Positions 10,759-18,844 of a stretch of 64,000 nucleotides of DNA are shown in pieces. The DNA comes from Desulfobacterales bacterium (GTDB lineage: Bacteria; Desulfobacterota; Desulfobulbia; Desulfobulbales; JAGXFP01). The notes beneath the pieces are model-generated. The model saw only the letters and a list, made by a program, of their open reading frames with translations. It was not told the DNA's origin and did no database searches. Each line of letters begins with the position of its first letter. Within the stretch, counting starts at the first letter, position 1. Location of the stretch: NCBI GenBank assembly GCA_024637225.1, contig JAGXFP010000008.1:1-64000 (forward strand). The letters run 5' to 3'. The position numbers and the translations under genes are program-made.

Positions 10759-11502
10759 ATGGAACAGTTAAGCACGCTGAGCGAAAACAATAAAAGCCGG
10801 CTCCGGGAGCTCGAAGAAATCCTGGGCTACAACTTCCGGGACCCGCGCCTGCTGCAGCTGGCCCTGATTCACCGCTCATACGCCTTCGAGCATGATGCCC
10901 GCCAGGATGTAGATAATGAACGGCTGGAATTTCTGGGCGATGCGGTTCTCGACCTGACCATCGGCTACGCCCTGTTTCAAGAATATCCTGAAATGCGGGA
11001 AGGGGAGCTGACCAAACTGCGGGCCATGCTGGTTAACGAGGCGCATCTGGCCGTGATGGCCGAGCATATTTCCCTCGGCCGCTTTCTCTATCTCGGCAAG
11101 GGCGAGGACAGCTCCAACGGTCGGAATAAGCCGTCGATCCTGTCCTGTACTTACGAGGCGGTGCTCGGCGCGATTTTTCATGATGGCGGCTATGGGTCGG
11201 TCTCCGATTTCGTCCAGCGTCATTTCGTGCCTCGCCTCGCCGGCCGGAGAGAGCAGCTGCATCTGGCCGATGCCAAGAGCGCCTTGCAGGAGCTGACCCA
11301 GGAAAAACATAACGAGGCTCCGGTCTACGTTCTTGAAAAGGCCGAAGGTCCCGACCATCGCAAGGTCTTCACGGTTTCCGTGCGGTTCCGGGGCACGGTC
11401 CTTGCCTACGGACAGGCAACCAGCAAGAAGGAAGCCGAGCAAAAGGGCGCCGCCGCGGCCCTGCTTAAATTAGCGGATTCTGATATCCCATCCCCCTCTT
11501 GA
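10759..11502 (+). CDS. rnc: Ribonuclease III
   Basis: Double-strand-specific endoribonuclease that processes rRNA precursors and some mRNAs. The 247 residues contain the catalytic signature NERLEFLGDAVLDL (about 53-66), the second acidic motif in CTYEAVLGAIFHDGG (about 120-134) and a C-terminal double-stranded-RNA-binding domain (about 160-235, ending KKEAEQKGAAAALLKL). The ATG at 10759 matches family N termini; an in-frame GTG at 10720 sits too close to GGAGG (10714-10718) to use it well, so the start is not certain. The stop nearly abuts the following radical SAM gene. Confidence 0.95.
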   Translation: MEQLSTLSENNKSRLRELEEILGYNFRDPRLLQLALIHRSYAFEHDARQDVDNERLEFLGDAVLDLTIGYALFQEYPEMREGELTKLRAMLVNEAHLAVMAEHISLGRFLYLGKGEDSSNGRNKPSILSCTYEAVLGAIFHDGGYGSVSDFVQRHFVPRLAGRREQLHLADAKSALQELTQEKHNEAPVYVLEKAEGPDHRKVFTVSVRFRGTVLAYGQATSKKEAEQKGAAAALLKLADSDIPSPS

Positions 11503-11510
11503 GCCGGCCG

Positions 11511-12530
11511 ATGTCTCGTCCTTTGGTTATTCCTTTCTTTATCTCCCACCAGGGCTGTCCCCATCGCTGTGTGTTCTGCAATCAGCACGCGATTACCGGC
11601 CAATCGCCGGGTCCGACCCCGGATGGGGAGCAGCTCGGGGCTGAAATCTTCGCCGCCTTGGCCCGTCCCCGCCGGGCGGGGCGCGGGGAAGTGCAGGTCG
11701 CCTTTTACGGCGGCAGTTTCACCTGTCTGCCCGAGGCCCGGCAACGGGAGTTGCTCGGCTCGGTTCAGCCCTTTCTGGCCGAAGGGACCGTGGATGAGAT
11801 CAGGCTTTCGACCAGGCCCGACTATATCAATGCCGGTATTGTCGATTTTCTCAAAAGATTTGGAGTCGGCACTGTCGAGCTGGGGATCCAGTCGATGAGC
11901 GACCAGGTATTGCGGGCCAGTGGCCGGGGCCATACGGTTGCCGATTCCGTCCGGGCGATCGAATGCGTGCGGGCTGGCGGACTTAAAGTCGGGGTGCAGC
12001 TGATGGTTGGTCTGCCCGGCGACCGCCCCGGCCTGCTCTTTAAGGGTGCCGAGGAGCTGGCCGGAATGCGGCCGAATCTGGCCAGGATCTATCCCGCCGT
12101 GGTGTTAAAGGGCAGCGGCCTTGAGAGGCGTTATCGGGTGGGCGAATATCAGCCGATGTCCCTGGCCAGGGCGGTGGCGGCCAGCGGCCGGATCAAGGAG
12201 ATCTTCGACGCCTATGGGGTCAGGGTGGTGCGGCTCGGTTTGCAGGCGACCGATACCCTCAGGGATGATATTGTCGCCGGCCCCTATCATCCGGCATTCG
12301 GGGAATTGGTCCTGTCCAGAAACCTCTATTGCAAGGTTCGTCCGGCTCTGGAGGCGGTAAAAGGCTCCGGTCGTTTTGAGCTGCGGGTGGCGGCCGCCGA
12401 TCAATCCGTGCTGCGCGGGCTGGCTAATCGAAACCTGAAAAGACTGGCCGACAGGGGGTTGCTTACCGATGTCGATCTGGTCTTCGAGGATCAGCGGGAA
12501 AGGGGAACGCTAGAGGTAGTGGCCGTTTGA
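11511..12530 (+). CDS. Elp3-like radical SAM protein
   Basis: About 339 residues with a radical SAM cluster-binding motif CPHRCVFC near residues 16-23, YGGSFTCLP (the SAM-binding GGSF region), and LGIQSMSDQVLRASGRGH, the Elp3-like substrate-region motif. It lacks the C-terminal acetyltransferase domain of true Elp3, so it belongs to the short Elp3-like group often mis-named coproporphyrinogen oxidase-like; its substrate is unknown. An in-frame TTG at 11499 overlaps the rnc stop codon; the ATG at 11511 is preferred. It is probably co-transcribed with rnc. A 216-bp palindromic element begins 7 bp after its stop. Confidence 0.85.
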   Translation: MSRPLVIPFFISHQGCPHRCVFCNQHAITGQSPGPTPDGEQLGAEIFAALARPRRAGRGEVQVAFYGGSFTCLPEARQRELLGSVQPFLAEGTVDEIRLSTRPDYINAGIVDFLKRFGVGTVELGIQSMSDQVLRASGRGHTVADSVRAIECVRAGGLKVGVQLMVGLPGDRPGLLFKGAEELAGMRPNLARIYPAVVLKGSGLERRYRVGEYQPMSLARAVAASGRIKEIFDAYGVRVVRLGLQATDTLRDDIVAGPYHPAFGELVLSRNLYCKVRPALEAVKGSGRFELRVAAADQSVLRGLANRNLKRLADRGLLTDVDLVFEDQRERGTLEVVAV

Positions 12531-12536
12531 GAGAAC

Positions 12537-12752
12537 CTGAATCCGTGACGGCTTCGTGGTGAATTTCACTTATCAGTTTGTAATTTCATTAGATAATCGT
12601 TTTCCCTGGATTGCCAGGGTTCACCCCGCCGCCCTGCGGGGCGCCCGATAACGGCGCATCTGCGACGTTGGCAACTCGTTAATATACCATCAGTATTATC
12701 AACATCGTTGCCGCCTTGCATCTGCGCCGTTCTCGAACGCTCACGGATTCAG
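12537..12752. repeat. 216-bp MITE-like element, copy 1
   Basis: Bounded by the perfect 12-bp inverted repeat CTGAATCCGTGA (12537-12548) and TCACGGATTCAG (12741-12752). It holds further nested arms: GGCGCA/TGCGCC, TTGGCAAC/GTTGCC and AATA/TATT, so the right half can fold into a long hairpin. Copy 2, exactly the same length, is at 38046-38261. It has no coding capacity. It is a candidate non-autonomous transposable element or a mobile RNA hairpin. Confidence 0.85.
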
Positions 12753-12768
12753 GGAAAAGAAAGCCGGC

Positions 12769-13008
12769 CTAGTCGCGGCTCTGGTTGATCATCTGCTTTT
12801 TGCTGTTCATGCCGGTCAGGGAAGTTTGGCCGAGGAGCGAAGCAAGGTAGATGATCAGCACTAAAATCAAAATGGCCGCCACGGTTTTGAAAGCCGCCTT
12901 CGGCTTGATAAAAGCAAGAATCAGCAAACCGGCGACAATAGCCAGGGCCAGGTAGGGGTGGGAGTAATAGAAATTTTTGCCGATAGAGATGATGCTGTAA
13001 AGTGTCAT
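12769..13008 (-). CDS. Small two-span membrane protein, unknown function
   Basis: A 79-residue protein with two hydrophobic stretches (about residues 18-34 and 38-61: LALAIVAGLLILAFI and TVAAILILVLIIYLASLLG) separated by KPKAAFK, then a polar tail. I do not recognise a family. It stands alone, between the 216-bp element and the ChaN-like gene. Small size and lack of conserved motifs make function unassignable; coding status is supported by the coherent membrane topology. Confidence 0.6.
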   Translation of the reverse strand: MTLYSIISIGKNFYYSHPYLALAIVAGLLILAFIKPKAAFKTVAAILILVLIIYLASLLGQTSLTGMNSKKQMINQSRD

Positions 13009-13201
13009 AGGTTTCCGGGCCTGGATAGATGATTTTCGGTTCTGATCGCCTTTGTCCGGAGGGCCGGTTGTCTTGACGGTTAGCCTAATGGTTCCGGGTG
13101 GAATCCGCTCATAAACACTAATTATAAACGATAAACCGCTTTTCGCATATGTTATCTCCGACTATCCTGACCGGCGACGATTCTTAGCGCGGCGGGGAGA
13201 T

Positions 13202-14080
13202 TCAGGGCTCGACGGGATCATATCGCCAGCCGTCCGGGCCGTAGTCGAGCCAGAGATAATCGGCTTCCGCTATGGTTACGGTGTTGCGGGTTACCATTCC
13301 TTCCGCTTCGAAGAGCACGGTCTTGGGGTTCAGGCCCGCCTCGGCATTCAGCCGTCGCGGAATCCCGAGCTTCCAGGAATGGGTGTTGCCGGCCAGAACG
13401 ACGATGCTGAGGGCGGGGTGCTCTTCCTGGAATTTGCTGAGATTTTTGGCCATCATAATATCGCCGAGAATTTTTGTTTCGCAAAAATTTTCGAAGGAAT
13501 GTCCCCGCAGCATGCCCTTGAAAAGGTTAAGTCTGCGGATTACATCCTGATAGCCGGGCTCTATATCACAGATTATCCCCTCACCGAGACCTTCGAGCTG
13601 CTCGGGGGTCAAGGAGTCGAAGCCCTCCATCTCCACCTGGATGAGGATATCAAGCGAGATGTTGAGGCCGGTAAGTTTTATATGGTTGTCTCTGATGTAT
13701 TCATATAGTGGCCGGTAGCGCTCCCATTCTCCCCAGTTTTTGTTGAATTCATTGACAAAGCGACGCTTGCTGATGTCCTCCGAACTCCACTGGTCAAGGA
13801 TATACTGGCTTTCGGGGCGAAACGCCTCCACCGCCACCGCGAGTTCCCGGTTTTCCTCGTGCAGCGCTTTAAGGATCTCCATCTGGGAAAGTTGATGGGC
13901 GGGAACAGTGATATCGTCACCGAGAAAGACGATCCGGGCCTGGCGGAGGCCCTTGATCATTGCGGGAAAAGTTATGTTTTTACCACTGGCAAGTTCGAGG
14001 ATTTTCGGGTCTGCAAAAGCCGTGACGCAGCTTGAAAGCAGAACTACCACGATCAAGCCAAGGCCGGTCCACTTTTTCAT
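13202..14080 (-). CDS. ChaN-family lipoprotein or exported protein
   Basis: A 292-residue protein with an N-terminal signal (LIVVVLLSSCVTAFADP); the Cys in LLSSC could be a lipobox. The body matches the ChaN/PF04187 pattern: IVFLGDDITVPAHQLSQMEIL (family GE.H...HH), VAVEAF, FNKNW and VVLAGNTHSWKLGIPRRL near the C terminus. ChaN of Campylobacter binds haem and is linked to iron uptake; here the usual first His is replaced (GDDIT), so haem binding is uncertain. No neighbours suggest a pathway. Confidence 0.75.
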   Translation of the reverse strand: MKKWTGLGLIVVVLLSSCVTAFADPKILELASGKNITFPAMIKGLRQARIVFLGDDITVPAHQLSQMEILKALHEENRELAVAVEAFRPESQYILDQWSSEDISKRRFVNEFNKNWGEWERYRPLYEYIRDNHIKLTGLNISLDILIQVEMEGFDSLTPEQLEGLGEGIICDIEPGYQDVIRRLNLFKGMLRGHSFENFCETKILGDIMMAKNLSKFQEEHPALSIVVLAGNTHSWKLGIPRRLNAEAGLNPKTVLFEAEGMVTRNTVTIAEADYLWLDYGPDGWRYDPVEP

Positions 14081-14501
14081 CTAATTCTCCACGGTGCGGA
14101 GTTTTTCCGTTACGCCATGGGTATCGCCATGGCTCAGTGAGGCGCAAAATAACGCTTCCGCCGAAGCTTGATCTCCGTGTTACCGGTACAATGAATCGGG
14201 ATCGGATCTTTCGCACCGGCCGGTCAGAACAGGGTGATAACCTCGGTTACCCTGCGGATTGTCGAGCGCAGGAAGAAAGCCACTTTACCATTTCTCCGCG
14301 GTCCTTCGGGTGGCCTGGTTGTTCTCGGGGGTTTTTCGGTCGGCAGGATCAAGGTTCGTCGTTTGGATCCCGTTGAGATAATTCCTGCTAATTGCCATTT
14401 TTCCATGTTAATCACCATCTCTTGTTAGGTCATATCTGTTGGAAAAAGTGAACTTATAATTAAGTCTATCACAATTAATTTTTTGAAAACCACAAAGTTT
14501 A
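14081..14501. other. Non-coding region upstream of the ChaN-like gene
   Basis: About 420 bp between divergent or isolated genes. I see no convincing gene: a possible 64-codon minus-strand frame at 14224-14418 has no family resemblance and overlaps an equally open plus-strand frame. The stretch near 14235-14260 (GGTGATAACCTCGGTTACCC) contains a short inverted repeat, GGTaAcC type, of unknown meaning. Confidence 0.4.
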
Positions 14502-14614
14502 ATGCGTCGCAAAAATCGCCAGCTTCCGCGTTGCTGCAAATTGTCTCGTCATTGCAGCGTACTGAAGTAAGCTTCATTCCTAGAAATTTGCGCGCCTAGG
14601 ATCTGACGATTTTA
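14502..14614. repeat. RptA dispersed repeat
   Basis: Left end ATGCGTCGCAAAAATCGCC, centre GCAGCGTACTGAAGTAAGC, right end GATCTGACGATTTT. It matches RptA copies at 19960, 22082 and 43956. The outer arms (GCAAAAATCG / CGATTTT) and the central GCGTACTTCAGTACGC-like dyad give a hairpin-prone structure. Confidence 0.85.
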
Positions 14615-14670
14615 ATCCCGCCGTCCTACGTAATTCGGAGATATACCGATACGTGCGCTCACGAATTCAG
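14615..14670. repeat. Decayed end of the 216-bp element
   Basis: CCCGCCG, AGATATACCGAT and the terminal GCGCTCACGAATTCAG (14655-14670) echo the interior and right end of the 216-bp element (copy 2 ends GCTCACGAATTCGG). The left end is not visible, so this is a degraded or internally deleted copy. Confidence 0.5.
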
Positions 14671-14746
14671 GTAACAGATAAAAGAAGAGGAGTTGCGGCC
14701 AAGTGGGGGGCGGCTTGCCCAAGGTTCGGTTTTTGCGGTGGCGGAA

Positions 14747-15475
14747 TTAGCCGACCTTGCGCCAGCTTCCGTCGATGAGCAGATGGTGCGGGGAAAAGCC
14801 GGCCTTGTAGTTCATGGATCCGGACTCTTCGATCCAGTAGCCGAGGTAGAGGTTGTGGATCTGGTGTTCCCGGCAGAAGTTGACCAGATTGACGATATTG
14901 AAAATGCCGGGACTGCGTTTGGTCGAGGCGGGGTCGAAAAAGAAGTAAATCGCGTTGAGCCAGGTGCGGCCGATATCGATTATCGAAACCCCGATCAATT
15001 TTTTCCCTGAATAATAGCGAAGCTCCATGGAGAACTCCGAAGAATTCAGGAAAAAACCGGCATAGTAATCCCTGGCCCGGTTGTTTTTGCCCGGGAAGCG
15101 ATGATCGAAAAAGTTCTGGAGGAGATCCGTGGTTTCTTGATCCGGGTTCAGGGGGGTTTTTTTGATGGTCAGATCCAGGTTTTGCCTGGCGCAGCGTTTT
15201 TGTTTACGGTTCGGGGCGAATTCGAAAGGGTCCAGTTTGATCGGGATGCATCCCTGGCAATCCCGGCAGCCCATGGTGTAAATCGTGTCGCCGTATCGCC
15301 GGTAGCCCGCGGCCAGCAGAGTTCCCATGATCTCCGGCGGGATTGTATCGAGTCTTGCCATCCTGTAAACCGCCTGGTATCCCAGTCCGTAAGGACATTC
15401 GGTGGGAACGTCCTGCAGGTGACGGTCAATGGCCTTAAGTATTATTTTTTCATTTTCGGTTAATTTCGATGACAT
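14747..15475 (-). CDS. bpt: Aminoacyl-tRNA-protein transferase (Bpt/ATE family)
   Basis: A 242-residue N-end-rule transferase that adds an amino acid from tRNA to N-terminal acidic residues of proteins. The N-terminal ATE domain shows CPYGLGYQAVYRM and CRDCQGCIPIKLDPFEF, with the family cysteines (C27, C69, C72, C75 by eye). The C-terminal GNAT-like domain shows YFFFDP, YLGYWIEESGSMNYKAGFSP. Length and motifs fit bacterial aspartate/glutamate leucyltransferase (Bpt). No clpS or aat gene is near. The true donor amino acid (Leu or Arg) is inferred from bacterial relatives. Confidence 0.9.
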   Translation of the reverse strand: MSSKLTENEKIILKAIDRHLQDVPTECPYGLGYQAVYRMARLDTIPPEIMGTLLAAGYRRYGDTIYTMGCRDCQGCIPIKLDPFEFAPNRKQKRCARQNLDLTIKKTPLNPDQETTDLLQNFFDHRFPGKNNRARDYYAGFFLNSSEFSMELRYYSGKKLIGVSIIDIGRTWLNAIYFFFDPASTKRSPGIFNIVNLVNFCREHQIHNLYLGYWIEESGSMNYKAGFSPHHLLIDGSWRKVG

Positions 15476-15838
15476 AAAAGGATGGTCCGGGTGATCATAT
15501 TGATGGAGAGAGTTCGTCTGCTTGCGTCACAGAATCCGTATCCTTTTTGCGAGCGCCGCATTGTTTGCCTTTTAATTCAACTCTCCCGGCGCTGGCAACT
15601 TTGAAAATCGGCTGTTTGCAAAGTTAACCGTCGAAAAACTTATGGAACCGATTCGCGCGGATAAAATCCTTCCGAAGAAAGTTGTCCCCGTCCCTTTTAA
15701 GGATATATCTCTCCCGGAGAATGGGCAAGCGGGGAAGAAAGGTTCTGACTTTGGGCGGAGTGAGTAACGAATTCGGGCACCCCCCGGGAAGCCAGGGGCA
15801 GCCGGAACCAGCGGGATGGTGGAGTTAAATGGGCGAAG
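15476..15838. other. Gene-free interval
   Basis: About 360 bp between bpt and the next minus-strand gene. No open frame, RNA fold or repeat family was recognised. A short CAGAATCCGTATCC at 15530 faintly recalls the end of the 216-bp element. Confidence 0.4.
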
Positions 15839-16627
15839 CTAGCGGTACTCGACAATATGACCAAGGCGAGGAGTTTGGGAGAAGTTCCTTAACAGGTACT
15901 CGGCCAGGAAAATTTTGTTGCCGGTGTCGATCGTGAGTTTGTACCAATCGATAAGGATCTCGATATCGGCTGAGGCTCCCGGGACCGGGCTTTGAGAATC
16001 TCGGTAAAAACAGAGGCGTTCGGCCAGAGCAGGCAGCTCCGTCAGGCAGTCGAATAGTTCCATGCTCTTGCCAGGGTCGCCGGCAAGAATGTCCCTGGCC
16101 CTTAGATATGGGCGACAGTGGCACAGGAGTTGGTCGCCCGGTCCGGAAGGGCTCTCCTGGACCCCGGTTTTTTCTGTAAATCCAGGCAGAGCCGAGAAGG
16201 CAATGATGAAAAAATCCCGTAAACGGTCTGCAGCCATGGTCAGCTTCATAACCGTTTCTGAAAAGTGAAAATCGAAGCAGGAACTCATCTCGCCGGGATT
16301 CTGGTGGTACAGGTGGCTGAGGCCGATCGAGTGGCGGGATGATTTCATCAGCTTCTCGAATTCCATGCCTTTCTTGGTAATTTCGGCGATATTGCATTCC
16401 GGCCAGGCGGGGCCAGGCGGAATCCCGGAGAGATCGGAAGGTTCACGTTTGGCGGGCGGGTCGGTTTGCCACATGGCCAGGCCCAGATAATCGGGGTCGG
16501 CATGGTTATCGGCCACCCAGCCGTAATGGTCGATGTCGTAGATTTCACGATCATTCAAAAAGGGGCGCAGCTCCTGGTCAAGATATTCGACCAGTTTTTC
16601 CCTACTTAGAAATTTCAATAAACTCAC
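15839..16627 (-). CDS. Protein of unknown function, about 262 residues
   Basis: Unrecognised cytosolic-looking protein, predicted mostly helical. The GTG at 16627 is preferred because a G-rich Shine-Dalgarno (GGGGGGGGAT) precedes it; the frame is open to 16681 with an ATG lacking such a site. Visible features: a Trp/His-rich acidic stretch (IDHYGWVADNHADPDY, about 30-45) and HSIGLSHLYHQNPGEM (about 95-110), then helices with charged surfaces (VMKLTMAADRLRDFF). A HEPN-like helical protein is conceivable but the R-x4-6-H motif is not evident. It is followed upstream by the WYL regulator on the same strand, 210 bp away. Confidence 0.65.
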   Translation of the reverse strand: MSLLKFLSREKLVEYLDQELRPFLNDREIYDIDHYGWVADNHADPDYLGLAMWQTDPPAKREPSDLSGIPPGPAWPECNIAEITKKGMEFEKLMKSSRHSIGLSHLYHQNPGEMSSCFDFHFSETVMKLTMAADRLRDFFIIAFSALPGFTEKTGVQESPSGPGDQLLCHCRPYLRARDILAGDPGKSMELFDCLTELPALAERLCFYRDSQSPVPGASADIEILIDWYKLTIDTGNKIFLAEYLLRNFSQTPRLGHIVEYR

Positions 16628-16834
16628 TGAATCCCCCCCCAGTGGTGATTTTGACAGCGTCGGAAAAAATCCGAAGACCAAGGTGCTTGACGATTATTAA
16701 AATTTACCTTTTGGAATTAAAAAAGATATGGGGGTAACCCCGTATTTCCGCCGGGATAAATGATCGAAAGTTTTCCTGATGGCCCGGCGGCTGGAGTTAT
16801 AAATGGTATTGGGAGGCGGGATATCGCGGGATGC

Positions 16835-17821
16835 TCATTGGTTGTAAACCTGCGAATACTTCATTATTTCCCGGCGAATCTCGGCGCGTAATTCGTCCGG
16901 GGCCAAGACCTCGGCGTCGCTGCCCCAGGAAAGAATCCATCGTTTGACTCCGAGAAGATGGCGAGTCGGGAAGGAGAGAAGCAGGGCGCCGTCCTCTTCT
17001 TTGATCATGGTCTGCTCGGGGTGCTGGTCCCTTTCCATTATATAGGGCGCGATTTTCGGGGAAAAGCGGATTTTCACCTCTTGTTGCCGACCGCTCCCGA
17101 ACAGGCCGAAACTGGAATCGGTGAAATCGTCCAGGTTGAAATCGGCCGGGATCGTGAACGCGGCCTTTAGGGCTATGGCCCTCTTGATTCGGGAAATCGC
17201 AAAGATTCTTATCCCGGCGCGCAGGTGGCAAAAGCCGATCAGATACCATTCGCCATTGAAACTGACCACATGGTAGGGATCGATTCTCCGTTCGGAATTT
17301 TCCGTGGCACCGGGTTTCAGGTAACTTATTTGCAGCCCCCGATAATGGTGGAGGGTCTTGGCCACGGTCTCCCAGATCATCGGGTCGATATCGGCCCGGG
17401 AATCGCCGAGAACCGAAATCCGATCATCGATCCAGGCCGGAGAGATGGTAATCCTCTCCGGCAGCGACTTCTCGATTCTGTCGAACACCGCCGCCAGTTT
17501 CCGGAAAATCGGGGTGTTGCGGTGCTGTTCCATGATCTTGCGGGTCAGGCAGATCGCCAGCAGATCGCTTTCGTTGATCTTTATTGCCGGCAGCTGGTAG
17601 TTTTCTTCGGTGTAATAGTAGCCATGCCGGCTCCGGTCGTAGCTGACCGGTGCGTCGCATTGATTTTTGAGGTAATCCATGTCGCGCATGATCGTCTTGG
17701 GGCTGACCTCATAGGCGGCGGCCATACTCCGGCAATTGGCCAACTGCCCGTTCTTCATGCCTTCCCTTACCTGCTGATCCACAAAAACGAGGCGCCTGAA
17801 CTGGGTTTTGTGCTCGGCCAT
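16835..17821 (-). CDS. WYL-domain transcriptional regulator
   Basis: A 328-residue YafY-type regulator: N-terminal winged HTH (CRSMAAAYEVSPKTIMRDMDYL, about 30-52), a WYL domain with GEWYLIGFCHLRAGIRIFAISRI (about 190-215) and a WCX C-terminal extension. WYL domains are thought to sense ligands such as nucleotides or nucleic acid. The ATG at 17821 is chosen because GGAAGG stands about 10 bases upstream; the longer frame to 17860 lacks this. It is divergent from a 62-codon gene at 17959, leaving a 137-bp shared control region. Confidence 0.9.
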   Translation of the reverse strand: MAEHKTQFRRLVFVDQQVREGMKNGQLANCRSMAAAYEVSPKTIMRDMDYLKNQCDAPVSYDRSRHGYYYTEENYQLPAIKINESDLLAICLTRKIMEQHRNTPIFRKLAAVFDRIEKSLPERITISPAWIDDRISVLGDSRADIDPMIWETVAKTLHHYRGLQISYLKPGATENSERRIDPYHVVSFNGEWYLIGFCHLRAGIRIFAISRIKRAIALKAAFTIPADFNLDDFTDSSFGLFGSGRQQEVKIRFSPKIAPYIMERDQHPEQTMIKEEDGALLLSFPTRHLLGVKRWILSWGSDAEVLAPDELRAEIRREIMKYSQVYNQ

Positions 17822-17958
17822 TCGATAATTCCTTCCCGAGAAAAAAATCCCTTTCCCCAAAAAAAATCAGGTATGGGACCTCGGTTGTCCCACCCCATAG
17901 TTTATGCTGATTCAATAACAAAGTCAAAAAGTCTTTCAAGTCTTATGGAGGCGTGATT

Positions 17959-18147
17959 ATGGAGTTGAGCGAATACTGGCGGGTTCTGGCTGAAGAAAAG
18001 CGTAACATGACAATTGATGGGAGGCGGAAAAGAACAGTGGAGCAGGAGCCCCTGGACCGGCTGATTCCGGACGGACAGGCGATGTCTCTTGACGTATATC
18101 TGGCGGTGCCGACCTTTATCCGGCGGGGAATAACGATAAAGGCCTGA
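17959..18147 (+). CDS. Small protein divergent from the WYL regulator
   Basis: A 62-codon frame with an excellent ribosome-binding site (GGAGG at 17947-17951, 7 bases before the ATG). It is rich in charged residues (ELSEYWRVLAEEKRNM), with a hydrophobic middle (MSLDVYLAVPTFIRRGITIKA). I recognise no family. The divergent arrangement with a WYL regulator and strong translation signal argue for expression. It may be the intact remnant of a longer gene, since nothing follows it for 110 bp. Confidence 0.5.
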   Translation: MELSEYWRVLAEEKRNMTIDGRRKRTVEQEPLDRLIPDGQAMSLDVYLAVPTFIRRGITIKA

Positions 18148-18256
18148 AGGTTGTGACCATGATCGACTTGGCTCTGGCCGGTGCAGCCTGACCCCTAAAA
18201 TACCCCGGTCGTTTTTTGCGGCTTGTGTTGTTCCCCGGCGGTGATTAAAATATGGT

Positions 18257-18607
18257 ATGTCTGATTTTAAGGAACAGTGGAATCTGGAAATGGCCATGCA
18301 GGTCCTGGGCAGCCGGAATGTGGATGGCGAGGTGTGGTCCGAGGCGGCCAAATGGTTGTTGCTCTATGGGCCGCCGCAGATAAGGGAAATTCTCGAACAG
18401 GCCTCGACCCATGCCTTTAGCGAGTATCTTCCCCACCTCCAACCCAAGGGCTATGGCGATACCGGCCAGGCCTATTATGATTTAGGCGAGATCGCGGCCG
18501 CCCTTGGCATCGATGAGGACCAAGTTGCCGCAAAGCTAGCCGAACTCCAAGTCGAGGAGGGATTCGAGGTTTTCGTCGAGGGCGACCGGGTTTATAAGCT
18601 TCATTAA
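18257..18607 (+). CDS. Conserved-looking hypothetical protein, 116 residues
   Basis: Acidic soluble protein: MSDFKEQWNLEMAMQVLGSRNVDGEVWSEAAKWLLLYGPP... read in two segments, with a C-terminal winged-helix-like part (YYDLGEIAAALGIDEDQVAAKLAELQVEEG, here described by its core LGIDEDQVAAKL). I believe similar short proteins occur in Desulfobacterota, but I cannot name a family. A DNA-binding adaptor is possible. The stop codon is the first part of a large palindrome (18606-18727). Confidence 0.65.
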   Translation: MSDFKEQWNLEMAMQVLGSRNVDGEVWSEAAKWLLLYGPPQIREILEQASTHAFSEYLPHLQPKGYGDTGQAYYDLGEIAAALGIDEDQVAAKLAELQVEEGFEVFVEGDRVYKLH

Positions 18608-18727
18608 AAGCGATCACAGAAAAGCGACCATAGGCGCCGCATCTTCGCACGATCGCTCCTGTTCGCATAGCTGGGTTATGGCGAACAGGAGCGCTTGCAC
18701 GAATCTGCACCACCTGTGATCGCTTTT
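18606..18727. repeat. 122-bp imperfect palindrome
   Basis: Outer arms AAAAGCGATCACAG (18606-18619) and CTGTGATCGCTTTT (18714-18727) are perfect. Inner arms GCTCCTGTTCGC (18655-18666) and GCGAACAGGAGC (18681-18692) are also perfect, with a 14-nt loop. It overlaps the stop codon of the upstream gene. It could act as a 3' RNA hairpin or be another mobile palindrome; no second copy is in the window. Confidence 0.8.
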
Positions 18728-18764
18728 GCCGGTCATGTTATCTCTGTTTCTTTCCTCCGTCTCC

Positions 18765-18842
18765 AGAGTCCCGGCTTCAGAATCCCGGTTCCCGACCCCT
18801 GACTTCTGACTCCTCCTACTCCTCCCCCCTCACTCCCTGCCG
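18765..18842. repeat. Degenerate heptamer repeat tract
   Basis: C/T-rich heptads such as GTCCCGG, CTTCAGA, ATCCCGG, TTCCCGA, CTTCTGA, CTCCTCC, the complement of the GGAGCCA-type satellite. It lies immediately downstream of the hemerythrin-PAS gene's stop codon. Confidence 0.6.
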
Positions 18843-18844
18843 GG

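Noticed and set aside
14224-14418. 64-codon minus-strand frame upstream of the ChaN-like gene
   Set aside because: Weak start signal, no family resemblance, and the opposite strand is equally open.
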